From the NCBI GenBank assembly GCA_021776825.1, contig JAJFFG010000117.1:1-64000 (forward strand): DNA of 64,000 nucleotides. Direction: 5' to 3'. The notes beneath the pieces are model-generated. The model was given only the letters and a program-made list of their open reading frames with translations. It ran no database searches and was not told the origin of the DNA. Below, one piece after another: positions 1-8,552 of this stretch. The position numbers were made by a program, and so were the translations under genes. Numbering within the stretch: position 1 is the first letter of the stretch; the number at the start of each line of letters is the position of its first letter. The stretch is from Planctomycetota bacterium. GTDB lineage: Bacteria > Planctomycetota > JAJSAM01 > JAJVHW01.

Positions 1-123
1 CACCCTGAGCAAGGACAGATCGTCGAGATCAAGGCGCGCCGACGACTGCGACGCCGTTCCGTCTCGGAGGAGGCGCAACGCCGAGATCGGCGGTCTGGAC
101 CGCTCAGGTGTGTGAGTCGTCAT
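1..123 (-). CDS. possible 5' end of a gene leaving the window
   Basis: A reading frame with an ATG at 123 runs leftwards off the window and is open for its 41 visible codons. Third positions are mostly G or C, as in the other genes here, and the visible end (about residues 30-41) is a plausible mix of acidic and leucine residues. No Shine-Dalgarno sequence is obvious upstream of the ATG. A plus-strand frame is also open from base 1 to 129, so the coding strand is uncertain. If real, the gene is divergent from the FecR/FGE gene at 283. No function can be assigned. Confidence 0.33.
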   Translation of the reverse strand, partial: MTTHTPERSRPPISALRLLRDGTASQSSARLDLDDLSLLRV

Positions 124-282
124 GAATAGTCCGGGCTAGCCCCGCACCCGCGCCCCGAGAACCACGCGGTTGGGAGCCAGACGGCAACCCGTTAGGCTGC
201 CGGGGCGAGGCGTTACCACGCGCGAGCCCGGACGGGATCCCGACCGGCCCCCCTGGTCCCTCACGGCTCGCCGGAGGTGAGC

Positions 283-1902
283 ATGTCGAGCCGAGGTCTC
301 GTCGAGATGCTGGGCGCCCTCGCGCTGGTCGCTGTGGCGTTTCCCTCGATGGCGCGCGCGGACGCGTTCCTGCTGAAGGGCGGCGGGCGCGTCTACGGCA
401 CGATCGAGTCGGAGTACACCGACGAGCACAAGACGAAGTGGGTGCGCGTGCGGACCGGGTTCGGCACGGTCAGCTTCCACAAGTCCGAGCTGAAGCGGAA
501 GGTGCCGACGAAGGGCAGTCGCGACACGCTCTACCTCGAGGAGATGCGCGTCATCCACCTCTCGGGCGATGTGCAGCGGTCGTCGGACGCCGGGAAGACC
601 TGGATCGGCCTGCGCATGCCGTCCAAGGAGGACGACACGGGCGAGCCGGTGTGGCCGGCGATCGATCCCGGCGATCGCGTGAAGACCGGTGACGACGGGA
701 AGGTCGAGCTCGATATCGGGATCGGCATCGTGCGCGTCGACGTCGCGAGCGAGGTCGGGTTCGGCGCGGCGGGCGGCGCGACGATGAGCGTGCTGAAGGG
801 GCGCATGGGCACCGACGTCGAGCCACCGAAGGGCAAGCGCGAGTTCCGTGTCGAGACCCCGCAGGCGTCGATGGGCGTGCGCGGCACGCGCTTCCTGGTG
901 GAGGTAGGCGATGCCACCCGGGTTGCCGTCGCAGACGGCGTCGTGGACGTGGGCGGGACCCTCGTCGAGGCAGACGACGCGCTCAGGGTCACCGGCCCCG
1001 ACGCGAGCGAGATCGACGCGCTCTCCGACCCGGAGCGCACCTGGCTGGATGAGCTCGCGCGCGGCATCGAGTTCCCCGACGTCGACTGGATCGTGCTGCC
1101 GCCGGGCAAGTTCAAGATGGGCAGCGACGTCGCACCCAGGCCGCAGTCGGCGCACCTGGCGGCGAGCCCGATGCACACCGTCTCCGTCCGAGGGCTGCTC
1201 GTGAGCCGGACCGAGGTGACGTGGGAGCAGTACGACGTCTTCGCGGCTTGGCGGGCCCGCTACGGCGATGCGGCTCTCTCGCAGCGTACGCACGACTCGC
1301 TGAAACGGCGCGGCCCACAAGGCAACGAGTACGGCCGCAAGATCGCGCGAGCGGACGATCGCCAGCCGGCGATCGCGGCGTGGCAGAACGCGTGGGCGTT
1401 CTCGTTCTGGATCGGCGGGCGCCTGCCGTCGGAGGCCGAGTGGGAGTACGCCGCACGGGGGGGCACGACGAGCTCGTACTATTTCGGCGACGAGATGCAC
1501 GACATCGTGGACCACGAGTGGGTCCTCTTCAACTCGGGCGACAAGCCCGTGCCGTGGATCGAGGAGTGGGATCGGGACGGCGCCTCCGGTGCAGCCCCCA
1601 AGTACGCGCAGGACGCGGCGTGTCGACCTCACGTCGTCGCGACGAAGTCCGCCAATCGGTTCGGTCTCTACGACATGCTCGGGAACGCGTCGGAGTGGTG
1701 CGAGGACACGGCCCACGATGGGTACGACGGCGCGCCGACCGACGGATCGGCGTGGGTCGATCCACCCTTCGAACGACGTGTGATGCGCGGCGGGAACTTC
1801 AACAGCATCGGCTACATGGAGGCCTACGTGCGGACGGGCATGCACAAGGGGGGCACCATTGGTATCCGACTGGCGCGAGATCCGATCGGCGCCGATCGAT
1901 GA
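283..1902 (+). CDS. secreted FecR-domain / formylglycine-enzyme-like (SUMF1) fusion protein
   Basis: A 539-residue exported protein. Residues 1-26 form a signal peptide, followed by a small beta-rich segment (27-75) and a FecR-type domain (about 125-225, with GDRVKTG and the TPQASMGVRGTRF core). A sulfatase-modifying-factor fold follows (about 268-532), with LPPGKFKMGSD, the LPSEAEWEYAARGG block, GNASEWCED and RRVMRGGNFNS. FecR domains usually lie in envelope sensors or exported proteins; SUMF1 folds include formylglycine-generating enzyme and many non-catalytic binding versions. The catalytic cysteine pair of true FGE is not evident (residues C447 and C473 are isolated), so a structural or binding role is more likely. 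The ATG at 283 is chosen over the in-frame GTG at 277 because GGAGG at 273-277 sits 5 nt before it. Confidence 0.9.
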   Translation: MSSRGLVEMLGALALVAVAFPSMARADAFLLKGGGRVYGTIESEYTDEHKTKWVRVRTGFGTVSFHKSELKRKVPTKGSRDTLYLEEMRVIHLSGDVQRSSDAGKTWIGLRMPSKEDDTGEPVWPAIDPGDRVKTGDDGKVELDIGIGIVRVDVASEVGFGAAGGATMSVLKGRMGTDVEPPKGKREFRVETPQASMGVRGTRFLVEVGDATRVAVADGVVDVGGTLVEADDALRVTGPDASEIDALSDPERTWLDELARGIEFPDVDWIVLPPGKFKMGSDVAPRPQSAHLAASPMHTVSVRGLLVSRTEVTWEQYDVFAAWRARYGDAALSQRTHDSLKRRGPQGNEYGRKIARADDRQPAIAAWQNAWAFSFWIGGRLPSEAEWEYAARGGTTSSYYFGDEMHDIVDHEWVLFNSGDKPVPWIEEWDRDGASGAAPKYAQDAACRPHVVATKSANRFGLYDMLGNASEWCEDTAHDGYDGAPTDGSAWVDPPFERRVMRGGNFNSIGYMEAYVRTGMHKGGTIGIRLARDPIGADR

Positions 1903-2213
1903 CAACGGATCTGGGCGAAGGCCCGGCGCACGCTGGCTCGCGGGAACTCGCGGGATCGTCGGCCGTCCTGGCCCGCATCGTTCACGAGGACGCCACGCCT
2001 GACGGTCCCGAGCACGCGATCTCCCGCCCCGCATCCGCTTCACAACCGCATCTAGAGGGTGCATGCGCGGCTCCGGAACGAGACCTCACGCACTCGGAGC
2101 CGCCAGGACACCTCACGACGGGCGAACACGCAACGTCACGCGGTTCACCCACGCCGTTCCTCGATCCCGCCGCGTCCGCGCGACGCCCTCGTGAACGATC
2201 CGGGCTCGGGGGC
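1903..2213. other. intergenic region, no gene recognised
   Basis: 311 bp between a stop codon and the next start. The only structure seen is a dispersed short motif, CCTCGTGAACG, present in opposite orientations at about 1979-1994 and 2182-2197 (14 of 16 bases complementary). Related copies occur near 9239 and 43903, also beside stop codons. An open frame crosses the region in phase with the downstream lipoprotein gene, but its sequence is not protein-like and that gene has its own signal peptide. Confidence 0.5.
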
Positions 2214-3212
2214 ATGACTCACCTGCGCCACGTTCGAACGCTCGCTCCGGTCCTCGTTCTCGGCCTGGCCGCGTGCGCGACACCGACGGACGAGCCGCGG
2301 GAGCCCGATGCCGTGCCGCCTGTCGTCGTCGCGACTCCGGCCCCGGTTCCGGCTCCGATCGTTCGCTCGCAGACGCCCGAGGCTGTGGGTCCGACCGCGA
2401 TGGTCGCGGCGGTCTCACTCCAGGATCAGATGAGCGCCGAGGAGATCAACGCGCTCCTCGCCGCCCACGGCGTCGAACTCGGTGGCCTCGCCGGGGGCGG
2501 ATCGCTGGCGTTCGCCGTGCCGGAGTCCCAGGTGGCGTTCGCCACGGAGCTTCTCCGTCGCGAGGGGCCGAAGCAGGGGAACTGGGTGCTCACCCAGCTC
2601 GAGCACGGCGTCGATGCTCAGCCCGCGACAGTGCCGCCGGAGATCGAGTGGCCCCTCCTCGCGTCCGATCTCCCGTTCGATGAAGCCCTCGAGCGGTTCC
2701 CGGCGACGACCCCGGCCGGTGCGCTGCTCCGGCATCCGGTGCTCGCGGCCTGGGCGCGCGCCACGCCCCAGGTGAAGTCACTGAGTGCCTACGCGCGCAA
2801 CTACCGCGACGCCGATCTCGCGTCGCACGAGGGACTCGTCGGGAAGATCGAACTCGGCGACGGGACGCGCAGCGTCGGGAGCTTCCTGGGACTCTTCCAA
2901 GCCTGGGAGGACGGAACGCGGGTCGAACTGCTGTGGTGGCCGATGAGGGCGGTCTCCGACACCGGGCCGGCGGCCGATGCGGACCTTGTGCCGATCGTCG
3001 GCACCAATGTCATGAGCCCGACGCCCGTCGAGTGGATGCTCGGAGCCCTCGCGGACGCCGGCATCGTCGTGTTCCCGCTTCCCGGCACCCCGCGCCCCGC
3101 CGACCAGGCGTACACGCTGTTCGGCGTGGCCTCGTCCGACGCCGACCGCGCGCGAGCGCTGCTCCGCTCGGCGATGCCGGAGTGGGCGAGGCTGGACGTG
3201 ATCGAGGACTGA
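2214..3212 (+). CDS. lipoprotein of unknown function
   Basis: A 332-residue protein with a lipoprotein signal peptide (lipobox LAAC, Cys at about residue 21), then a Pro/Val/Ala-rich linker and a soluble domain. No family was recognised. The region from about residue 60 is rich in acidic and aliphatic residues, includes a LWWPM motif, and ends with a compact alpha/beta segment that could be an ACT- or SPOR-sized module. The ATG at 2214 is preceded by a G-rich stretch and begins the signal peptide; upstream in-frame codons are non-coding in character. It is probably anchored to the membrane facing the periplasm. Its neighbours are other secreted proteins on the same strand. Confidence 0.8.
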   Translation: MTHLRHVRTLAPVLVLGLAACATPTDEPREPDAVPPVVVATPAPVPAPIVRSQTPEAVGPTAMVAAVSLQDQMSAEEINALLAAHGVELGGLAGGGSLAFAVPESQVAFATELLRREGPKQGNWVLTQLEHGVDAQPATVPPEIEWPLLASDLPFDEALERFPATTPAGALLRHPVLAAWARATPQVKSLSAYARNYRDADLASHEGLVGKIELGDGTRSVGSFLGLFQAWEDGTRVELLWWPMRAVSDTGPAADADLVPIVGTNVMSPTPVEWMLGALADAGIVVFPLPGTPRPADQAYTLFGVASSDADRARALLRSAMPEWARLDVIED

Positions 3213-3224
3213 CGCGCGACCGCC

Positions 3225-3838
3225 TCAGCGCAGCTCGAACCAGAGTCGGCGGCGCAGGCTCGGGAGACAGCCACGGGCAGCTCGGACGGCGGCGAGGTCC
3301 GACTCCTCCAGCCCGTCGACGCCGGTGATGAGGACGTACGGCTCGGACTGACCGCTGACGAGCATCGCCGTGCGATGTATCGCGCCGTCGCAGGTGCGCA
3401 CCTCGACGGGTAGCAGATCCTCGAACTGCAACCGCGGTCGTAGGAACTCCATCGTCGGCCCCGACAGCTCGACTCGCGACGCCGGCCCCGCGTCTCCGGG
3501 GCGCTGTGGGACCAGCTCGATGTGGGCGTCCGGTAGTTCGAGAGAGCCGAGGAACTCATCGATCAGCTTGGCGGCCTCCGGCGGGAACTCCGCCGAGACC
3601 AGCCGCGATGGGTGGCGCGACAGGAGTGTCATCAGAGCCGCCCGCTGGAGCTGCGGGTCCGGCGTCGCGTGCGCCATCGTGTTCACGACGACGCCAAGGC
3701 TCTCCAGCGACGCGCGCGTGAGCTGGTGGTCGGAGAACAGGATGTCCATCTGCGGGTCCCCGGAGCGCGGCACTCGGTGCACGGAACGAGGGCCCCGAAC
3801 TTGAGATTCCCGCACGAGAGGCAGAGAGCCGTTGTCAT
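3225..3838 (-). CDS. zinc-ribbon hypothetical protein, frameshifted
   Basis: From the ATG at 3838 the minus strand encodes a short zinc ribbon (C6-x2-C9 and C20-x2-C23). The frame then runs into a stop, while a second frame continues for about 180 residues from MDILFSDHQ to the stop at 3225. A single inserted base in the run of four C (plus strand, 3758-3761) would join them into a protein of about 204 residues. I recall uncharacterised bacterial proteins with an N-terminal CxxC...CxxC ribbon followed directly by a DIAFSDHH-like block, which matches the repaired product. The lesion is either a sequencing or assembly error in a G/C homopolymer or a real inactivating mutation. Function unknown. 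Confidence 0.75.
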
Positions 3839-3909
3839 CGAGACAGCAGTCTACCGACCCACCAGTCGGAGCTCGTCCCGACGGATGGATCGGCGGGCGC
3901 GGAGAGTCG

Positions 3910-4245
3910 CTACTCGAGCGGGACCTTCTTGCGCTGCACGGTGTGCTGCTTGCCCGTGGAGTCCGTGAGCTCGGCGCACTCGGCGTCGGCAGCGGCCTTG
4001 TGCGGGAAGCGGAAGACGCTGACCTCGCCGCCCTTCGGGCCGCAGACCGCCCAGACGACCATCATGCGCGCCGGCGCCTTGACGGCTCGGGTCCGCTTCA
4101 CGGCCTTCTTCGCCGTCTTCTTCGCGGGCTTCTTCGCGGGCGCCGCGGCCTTCGCCTTGCGCTTCTCTTCCTTCTCGCGCTCGGTGATCTCTGCCTCGGC
4201 TTGCAGGCGCTCCAACCGGCCGCTCGTCGACTGTTTGCGTGCCAT
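3910..4245 (-). CDS. small basic protein with Lys/Ala-rich (histone H1-like) segment
   Basis: A 111-residue protein. Its N-terminal half is an alpha-helical charged segment (ERLQAEAEITEREKEEKRK) leading into AKKPAKKTAKKAVKR, which resembles the Lys/Ala/Pro tails of bacterial H1-like proteins. The C-terminal half (about 60-111) looks like a small globular fold (VVWAVCGPKGGEVSVFRFP). There is no signal peptide, so it is probably cytoplasmic and may bind nucleic acid. That role is inferred from composition only. It is divergent from the lipoprotein gene at 4528, with 282 bp between them in which nothing else was recognised. Confidence 0.75.
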   Translation of the reverse strand: MARKQSTSGRLERLQAEAEITEREKEEKRKAKAAAPAKKPAKKTAKKAVKRTRAVKAPARMMVVWAVCGPKGGEVSVFRFPHKAAADAECAELTDSTGKQHTVQRKKVPLE

Positions 4246-4527
4246 GGGGTCCTTGTCTTCCTGCCCGACCGGGGAATGCGGCGCGGTGGACGACCACCGG
4301 TTCGCGAGCGAGTGCGCGGGACAGCCTCACATTGTGGGTCAGACGGCGCGTGGCGCCGCGGAATGCGGTGCCCGAGGGTGGTCTCGTTCTCTCCGCAGCG
4401 TGAGTTCGGAGCCGATCGCGGTCGTTGCGTCGCAGAGATCCGGGTCCTGATCAGGCTCGATCGGGCGGTCGGATCGACGGGGAACCTCTGGTTGTGGACC
4501 GTGTCCAAGGAGGCAAGGGAGGCTCCG

Positions 4528-5607
4528 ATGCCAGGACGATCCGGACCGACGCGGCGACTACGGGGGCTCGTTCTGGTGGTGGCTGGGATCGTGACCGCCG
4601 TCGTCTTCGGCCTCGGATGTGCCTCCTCGTCGTCGTCCGGGGCGTCTTCCGCTGTCATTCCCGAGGCACTGCCCGCGGTGGCGGCGGTGCCGCGTGACCT
4701 GCATGTCGACGTCACACTCGTCGGTGGGGAGCGCATCCCGGGCAGCGGGGCAGACCAGATGATCACGTTCTTCACCCGCGAAGGTCGCAGCGTCATCCCG
4801 CTCTCGAGCGTGCGAGCGATCGATGCCAACGGCGATCAGGAGACCGTCACCGTCCGCACGGCCGATGCGATCGAGCGTCGCGGGGTCCTGGAGACGGAGA
4901 CGATCGAGCTCGTGGCCACGGGATCGACCGTGCCGCGGGTGATCGACGTCGCCGACGTGCAGGCTCTGCGCGTCACCCCACGCATCCGCATCGCGGGCTC
5001 CGGCGATGCGTGGTGGGAGGTCTCGTTCGTCCACGCGCATGGCTTCGAAGTCGAAAACGACGACGGCCGACTCACCGTGCGGAACATCGATCCGGCGGTC
5101 ATGAACGCGGGCAGTCACGGGCCCTGGAGCACGGTGAACCTGTCCCGCGACATCGATCCGCTCGTCGACTTCGAGCTCGAGGCACGCATGGCGTGGGATG
5201 CGGACGGGGCCGGTCGGTACGCGATGCAGAACCTGTTCGTGACGCTCTTCGACGCCGAAGGGACCGAGATCGTCAGCGCGGGGCATCACGATGCTTGGAC
5301 CGGGTCGACGGGTAGTCGGTACTCGCGCGTCTCTGACGTGCAGCAGGAGTCCGGCTACGGGACCCAGCCGGCCACGGGCTGCGCCGACGTGCGGATCGTC
5401 CGCGAGGGTGGACGGCTGCGGGTGCTCTGGGACGGTGACGAGGTGCGGGCGCACGCTGCTCCCGCCGCGATCGTCCGGGTCGTGGTGCAGGTCGACTTCT
5501 ACGCGTACCGTGGCAGTTACGGTGAGTCGGTGTTCGGGACCGCGTCGCTCGATCGGCTCGAGATCCGGGCCCCGAGCGCTGTCGCGAAGACCGGAGGGAC
5601 GAAGTGA
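4528..5607 (+). CDS. lipoprotein with C-terminal jelly-roll-like domain
   Basis: A 359-residue lipoprotein: N-terminal helix, lipobox LGC near residue 31, then a serine-rich linker. Residues about 50-135 form a small beta domain (VTLVGGERIPG, VIPLSSVRAI) similar in style to the N-terminal segment of the FecR/FGE protein at 283. Residues about 150-345 look like a concanavalin/LamG-like beta sandwich (WWEVSF, WSTVNLS, WDGDEVRAH). The start follows AAGGAGG and GGGAGG. It overlaps the next lipoprotein gene by 4 nt (GTGA), so the two are probably translationally coupled. Substrate or partner unknown. Confidence 0.85.
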   Translation: MPGRSGPTRRLRGLVLVVAGIVTAVVFGLGCASSSSSGASSAVIPEALPAVAAVPRDLHVDVTLVGGERIPGSGADQMITFFTREGRSVIPLSSVRAIDANGDQETVTVRTADAIERRGVLETETIELVATGSTVPRVIDVADVQALRVTPRIRIAGSGDAWWEVSFVHAHGFEVENDDGRLTVRNIDPAVMNAGSHGPWSTVNLSRDIDPLVDFELEARMAWDADGAGRYAMQNLFVTLFDAEGTEIVSAGHHDAWTGSTGSRYSRVSDVQQESGYGTQPATGCADVRIVREGGRLRVLWDGDEVRAHAAPAAIVRVVVQVDFYAYRGSYGESVFGTASLDRLEIRAPSAVAKTGGTK

Positions 5608-6083
5608 CGCGACGTCGACGCATCGGATCAGCTCTGGCCGGCGCCATTCTGGCGTGGGGCGCTCTGGGCGCATGCTCGAGCCCGGACGCCGCCGACTCGC
5701 TCCCAAGCGAGGTCTGGGTCCGACGCGCTGCGATCGCGCGCATTGGGCCCTTACAGAAGATCGACGCCCGGCTCGCGCCGGCCGGAGACATCGCGGAGCT
5801 CCGTCTCCCGACTCTCTCCGTCGACGCCCCCAGCGGCATGGTCAACACCGGTGGAGGCTCCTCGCGCAATCCGACTGCCGGCGAGGCAGCGCGCGACGCG
5901 GCGTTGACCGTCAACGAGCCGGCCCTCGAGAGCTTCTACGTCACCGCCCGCGACGGCGGCTCGGTGCCACTCCGGATGGGACCCACGCGCTCCACCGTCG
6001 ACGAGATCCGCTACGGCCTGACCGGGCGCACCTCGGACATCGAGGGCCAGACCTGGTGGGAGTTCCGCCGGCTCCCTCGCTAG
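5604..6083 (+). CDS. small lipoprotein of unknown function
   Basis: A 159-residue lipoprotein with lipobox LGAC (Cys near residue 24). Its GTG start lies inside the previous stop (GTGA), which indicates coupling to the jelly-roll lipoprotein gene. The mature part has no recognised domain; the C-terminal 60 residues (FYVTARDGGSVPLRMG... QTWWEFRRLP) look like a small SH3-like beta domain. The gene ends 14 bp before the first copy of the large inverted repeat at 6098. Confidence 0.78.
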   Translation: MTRRRRIGSALAGAILAWGALGACSSPDAADSLPSEVWVRRAAIARIGPLQKIDARLAPAGDIAELRLPTLSVDAPSGMVNTGGGSSRNPTAGEAARDAALTVNEPALESFYVTARDGGSVPLRMGPTRSTVDEIRYGLTGRTSDIEGQTWWEFRRLPR

Positions 6084-6097
6084 CCCTCTCACCACTC

Positions 6098-6196
6098 CAT
6101 ACCGTCCCAGGGTCAATCCGCCGGCTTGCTCCGGTCATCCTGACCCAGGGTCGACGTGACGTGCTGAGACCGGCGGATTGACCCTGGGACGGTATG
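6098..6196. repeat. palindromic repeat, copy 1 (MITE/REP-like)
   Basis: Perfect 27-bp inverted arms at 6098-6124 and 6170-6196 (outer part CATACCGTCCCAGGGTCA) enclose a 45-bp spacer that itself contains a shortened CCCAGGGTC core. A second copy at 8553-8653 shares the outer arms and the flanking ACTCCAT. No transposase is present. The two copies bracket the ECF42/YCII module. Confidence 0.9.
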
Positions 6197-6243
6197 ACCG
6201 GTCTCCCGCCGGAGTCCACTCGGTGAAGAAATCGGGAGTTCGC

Positions 6244-6270
6244 TGTCGATCCGGGGAGTCGTCGTTCGTC
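6244..6270 (+). promoter_or_regulatory. predicted ECF42-type autoregulated promoter
   Basis: TGTCGA at 6244-6249 is followed after 17 nt by CGTC at 6267-6270, then about 50 nt to the YCII/DGPF start. The published ECF42 consensus, as I recall it, has TGTCGA at -35 and a CGTC-like -10, and ECF42 factors usually control their adjacent DGPF gene. The match is by eye. Confidence 0.65.
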
Positions 6271-6320
6271 AGGAGGTCGGAAGCGATGATCTTCACGGCT
6301 GAAATGAAGGAGAGACGACG

Positions 6321-6680
6321 ATGAAGTACCTGTTCCTGATCTACGAGGACGAGGCGGCGATGGCTACCAAGAGTGAGCAGGAGATGGGCGCCATCTTCGG
6401 GGCCTACGGCGCGCTCGAGGGCGAGCTGGGTCCGACCGGCAAGCGGCTCGGTGGCGAGGCGCTGCAGCCGACCGCCACGGCGACGTCCGTGCGCGTTCGG
6501 AACGGCGAGGCGTCCATCACGGACGGTCCGTTCGCCGAGACCAAGGAACAGCTCGGCGGCTTCTACCTGATCGAGTGCGAGAACCTCGACGAGGCCATCC
6601 AGTGGGCCCAGAAGATCCCCGGTTCCCACGACGGGACCGTCGAGATCCGCCCGGTGCTCGATCTGTCGAACCTGACGTAG
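6321..6680 (+). CDS. YCII-related / DGPF-domain protein
   Basis: A 119-residue soluble protein of the YCII-related superfamily (DGPF subfamily). It starts MKYLFLIYEDE and carries the diagnostic DGPFAETKEQLGGFY block at about residues 69-83. DGPF genes are the standard partners and targets of ECF42 sigma factors, one of which follows 27 bp downstream. Enzymatic function is not established for the family; the fold is a ferredoxin-like dimeric barrel. The ATG is preceded by AAGGAG with good spacing, and the predicted ECF42 promoter lies just upstream. Confidence 0.95.
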   Translation: MKYLFLIYEDEAAMATKSEQEMGAIFGAYGALEGELGPTGKRLGGEALQPTATATSVRVRNGEASITDGPFAETKEQLGGFYLIECENLDEAIQWAQKIPGSHDGTVEIRPVLDLSNLT

Positions 6681-6707
6681 GCAGACCGGCGGACGCGTCG
6701 CGGTGCG

Positions 6708-8537
6708 GTGTACCTTGCCGGCTTGACCGACACGGCCCGCACCGTCGAACGCGTCTTCCGCGAAGAGCATGGCCGCGTGCTCGCGTCGTTGATCCGCGTG
6801 CTGGGCGACTTCGACCTGGCGGAGGACAGCCTGTCGGATGCGCTCTCGCGCGCACTCGAGTTGTGGCCGGCGCAGGGCGTCCCCGAGCGCCCGGCGGCGT
6901 GGATCACGACGACGGCTCGCAATCGCGCGATCGATCGCCTGCGGCACGACCGCATGCGCCGTGACAAGGCCGGGGCTCTGCGCAGACTCACCGAGCTGCG
7001 CACCGACGCGGCAGCAGAGCCGTCCGCGGTGGGAGAGTTCCCCGACGAGCGACTGCGGCTCGTCTTCACGTGCTGCCACCCGGCGCTCGATCGCGCGTCG
7101 CAGGTTGCGCTCACTCTTCGCACGCTCGGCGGCCTGACGACCCCGGAGATCGCGCGCGCGTTCCTCGTGAACGAGACCACGATGGCCCAGCGCATCGTTC
7201 GCGTGAAGCGCAAGATCCGCGACGCCGCGATCCCGTACGCCGTGCCCGATCCCGAGCGCCTGGCGTCGCGCACCGCAGCGGTGCTCGAAGTCGTGTACCT
7301 CGTGTTCAACGAGGGCTACGCCGCCACGGCGGGCGACGCCCTGGTGCGACGTGAACTCTGCGAAGAGGCGATCCGCCTGGCGCGTCTTCTCGTGCAACTG
7401 CTTCCGGGTGACACGGAGGTCGAGGGCCTGCTCGCGCTGATGCTCTTGCACGACGCGCGTCGCGACGCGCGCACGGACGCAGATGGCCAGCTTCTCACGC
7501 TGGAGAATCAGGATCGTGCGCTCTGGAACCGAGAGCGCATCACGGAGGGCGTCGCGATCCTCGATCACGCGCTGGCGCGCGGGAGCGCGGGGCCGTACCA
7601 GATCCAGGCCGCCGTCAGCGCTCTGCACAACCAGGCGACTGAGGCCGCCGAGACCGACTGGAGCCAGATCGCCGGGTTGTACGGTGCGCTGCTGCGACTG
7701 CGCCCGTCGCCGGTCGTGGCGCTCAACCGCGCGGTGGCCGTCGCGATGGCGGACGGACCCGAGCGCGGCCTGGCACTCCTCGAGACTCTGGCCGCCGATC
7801 CGCGCCTCCAGGCGTATCAGCCGTTCTACGCCGCGCGTGCGGATCTCCTCCGTCGGGCTGGCCGTCCGACCGACGCCGCACCGGACTATCGCCGCGCACT
7901 GGCGCTCACACAGAACGCGACCGAACGCGCGTACCTGGCGGGACGACTCGCGAGCTGCACGACACCGCTCGCGGAGCAGCACGCCGGCCGGGTCGTTGCT
8001 GGCCGCGTCGAATCCGTCCATGTCGGCCCATCGCACGAGTTCTCCAAGTGTGAGGTTCCGGAGATCGAGCTGGTTGCCGGTCGCGGTGTCGCCGGTGATG
8101 CGCACTGCGGTGAGACCGTGAAGCATCGGTCCCGCGTGGCGCGGGACCCGACTCAGCCGAACCTCCGTCAGGTGCACCTCCTCCACGCCGAGCTCTTCGA
8201 TGAGCTCGCGGCGAAGGGGTTCACGATTGCAGACGGTCAGATCGGGGAGAACATCACGACGCGCGGACTCCAGCTGCTGGCCTTGCCGACCGGCGCCGAA
8301 CTGCACATCGGTGCGACGGCCGTTGTGAGGGTCACCGGGCTGCGGAATCCGTGCGCGCAGCTCGATGCTCTGCAGCACGGACTGATGGCCGCCGTGCTCG
8401 ATCGGACACCCGCCGGAGAACTCGTGCGGAAGTCCGGCGTGATGGGTGTCGTCGTGACAGCGGGGACCGTTAGCGCCGGCGACGCGATCCGAGTCGAACA
8501 GCCCGCTGGACCGCATCGGCCTCTGGAGCGCGTCTAG
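6708..8537 (+). CDS. ECF42 sigma factor with TPR-like region and fused C-terminal MOSC domain
   Basis: A 609-residue protein. Sigma region 2 (about 14-80: HGRVLASLIRVLGDFDLAEDSLSDA) and region 4 (about 115-170: LTTPEIARAFLVNETTMAQRI) are followed by the long helical, TPR-like C-terminal region of ECF42 (about 180-415, including VYLVFNEGY and the ALNRAVAV block). This is the usual end of the family. Here the frame continues into a MOSC domain (about 431-600) with the conserved Cys in LRNPCAQLD (C549). MOSC domains, best known from Moco sulfurase, bind thiols, persulfides or molybdenum-cofactor substrates. I infer that the MOSC part could give the sigma factor a redox or sulfur input, or may simply be an enzyme fused to its regulator. 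The start is uncertain (GTG 6708, TTG 6723). The adjacent YCII gene supports the ECF42 assignment. Confidence 0.93.
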   Translation: MYLAGLTDTARTVERVFREEHGRVLASLIRVLGDFDLAEDSLSDALSRALELWPAQGVPERPAAWITTTARNRAIDRLRHDRMRRDKAGALRRLTELRTDAAAEPSAVGEFPDERLRLVFTCCHPALDRASQVALTLRTLGGLTTPEIARAFLVNETTMAQRIVRVKRKIRDAAIPYAVPDPERLASRTAAVLEVVYLVFNEGYAATAGDALVRRELCEEAIRLARLLVQLLPGDTEVEGLLALMLLHDARRDARTDADGQLLTLENQDRALWNRERITEGVAILDHALARGSAGPYQIQAAVSALHNQATEAAETDWSQIAGLYGALLRLRPSPVVALNRAVAVAMADGPERGLALLETLAADPRLQAYQPFYAARADLLRRAGRPTDAAPDYRRALALTQNATERAYLAGRLASCTTPLAEQHAGRVVAGRVESVHVGPSHEFSKCEVPEIELVAGRGVAGDAHCGETVKHRSRVARDPTQPNLRQVHLLHAELFDELAAKGFTIADGQIGENITTRGLQLLALPTGAELHIGATAVVRVTGLRNPCAQLDALQHGLMAAVLDRTPAGELVRKSGVMGVVVTAGTVSAGDAIRVEQPAGPHRPLERV

Positions 8538-8552
8538 ACCGGGTCGTCCACT

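Noticed and set aside
136..2064. Minus-strand open frame of 642 codons over the FecR/FGE gene
   Set aside because: Shadow of a gene with clear FecR and SUMF1 motifs; the antisense product is Arg/His-rich without structure.
6135..8516. Minus-strand open frame of 793 codons over the YCII/sigma/MOSC module
   Set aside because: Antisense to recognisable sigma, TPR and MOSC domains and covering a palindromic repeat; no homology-like features.
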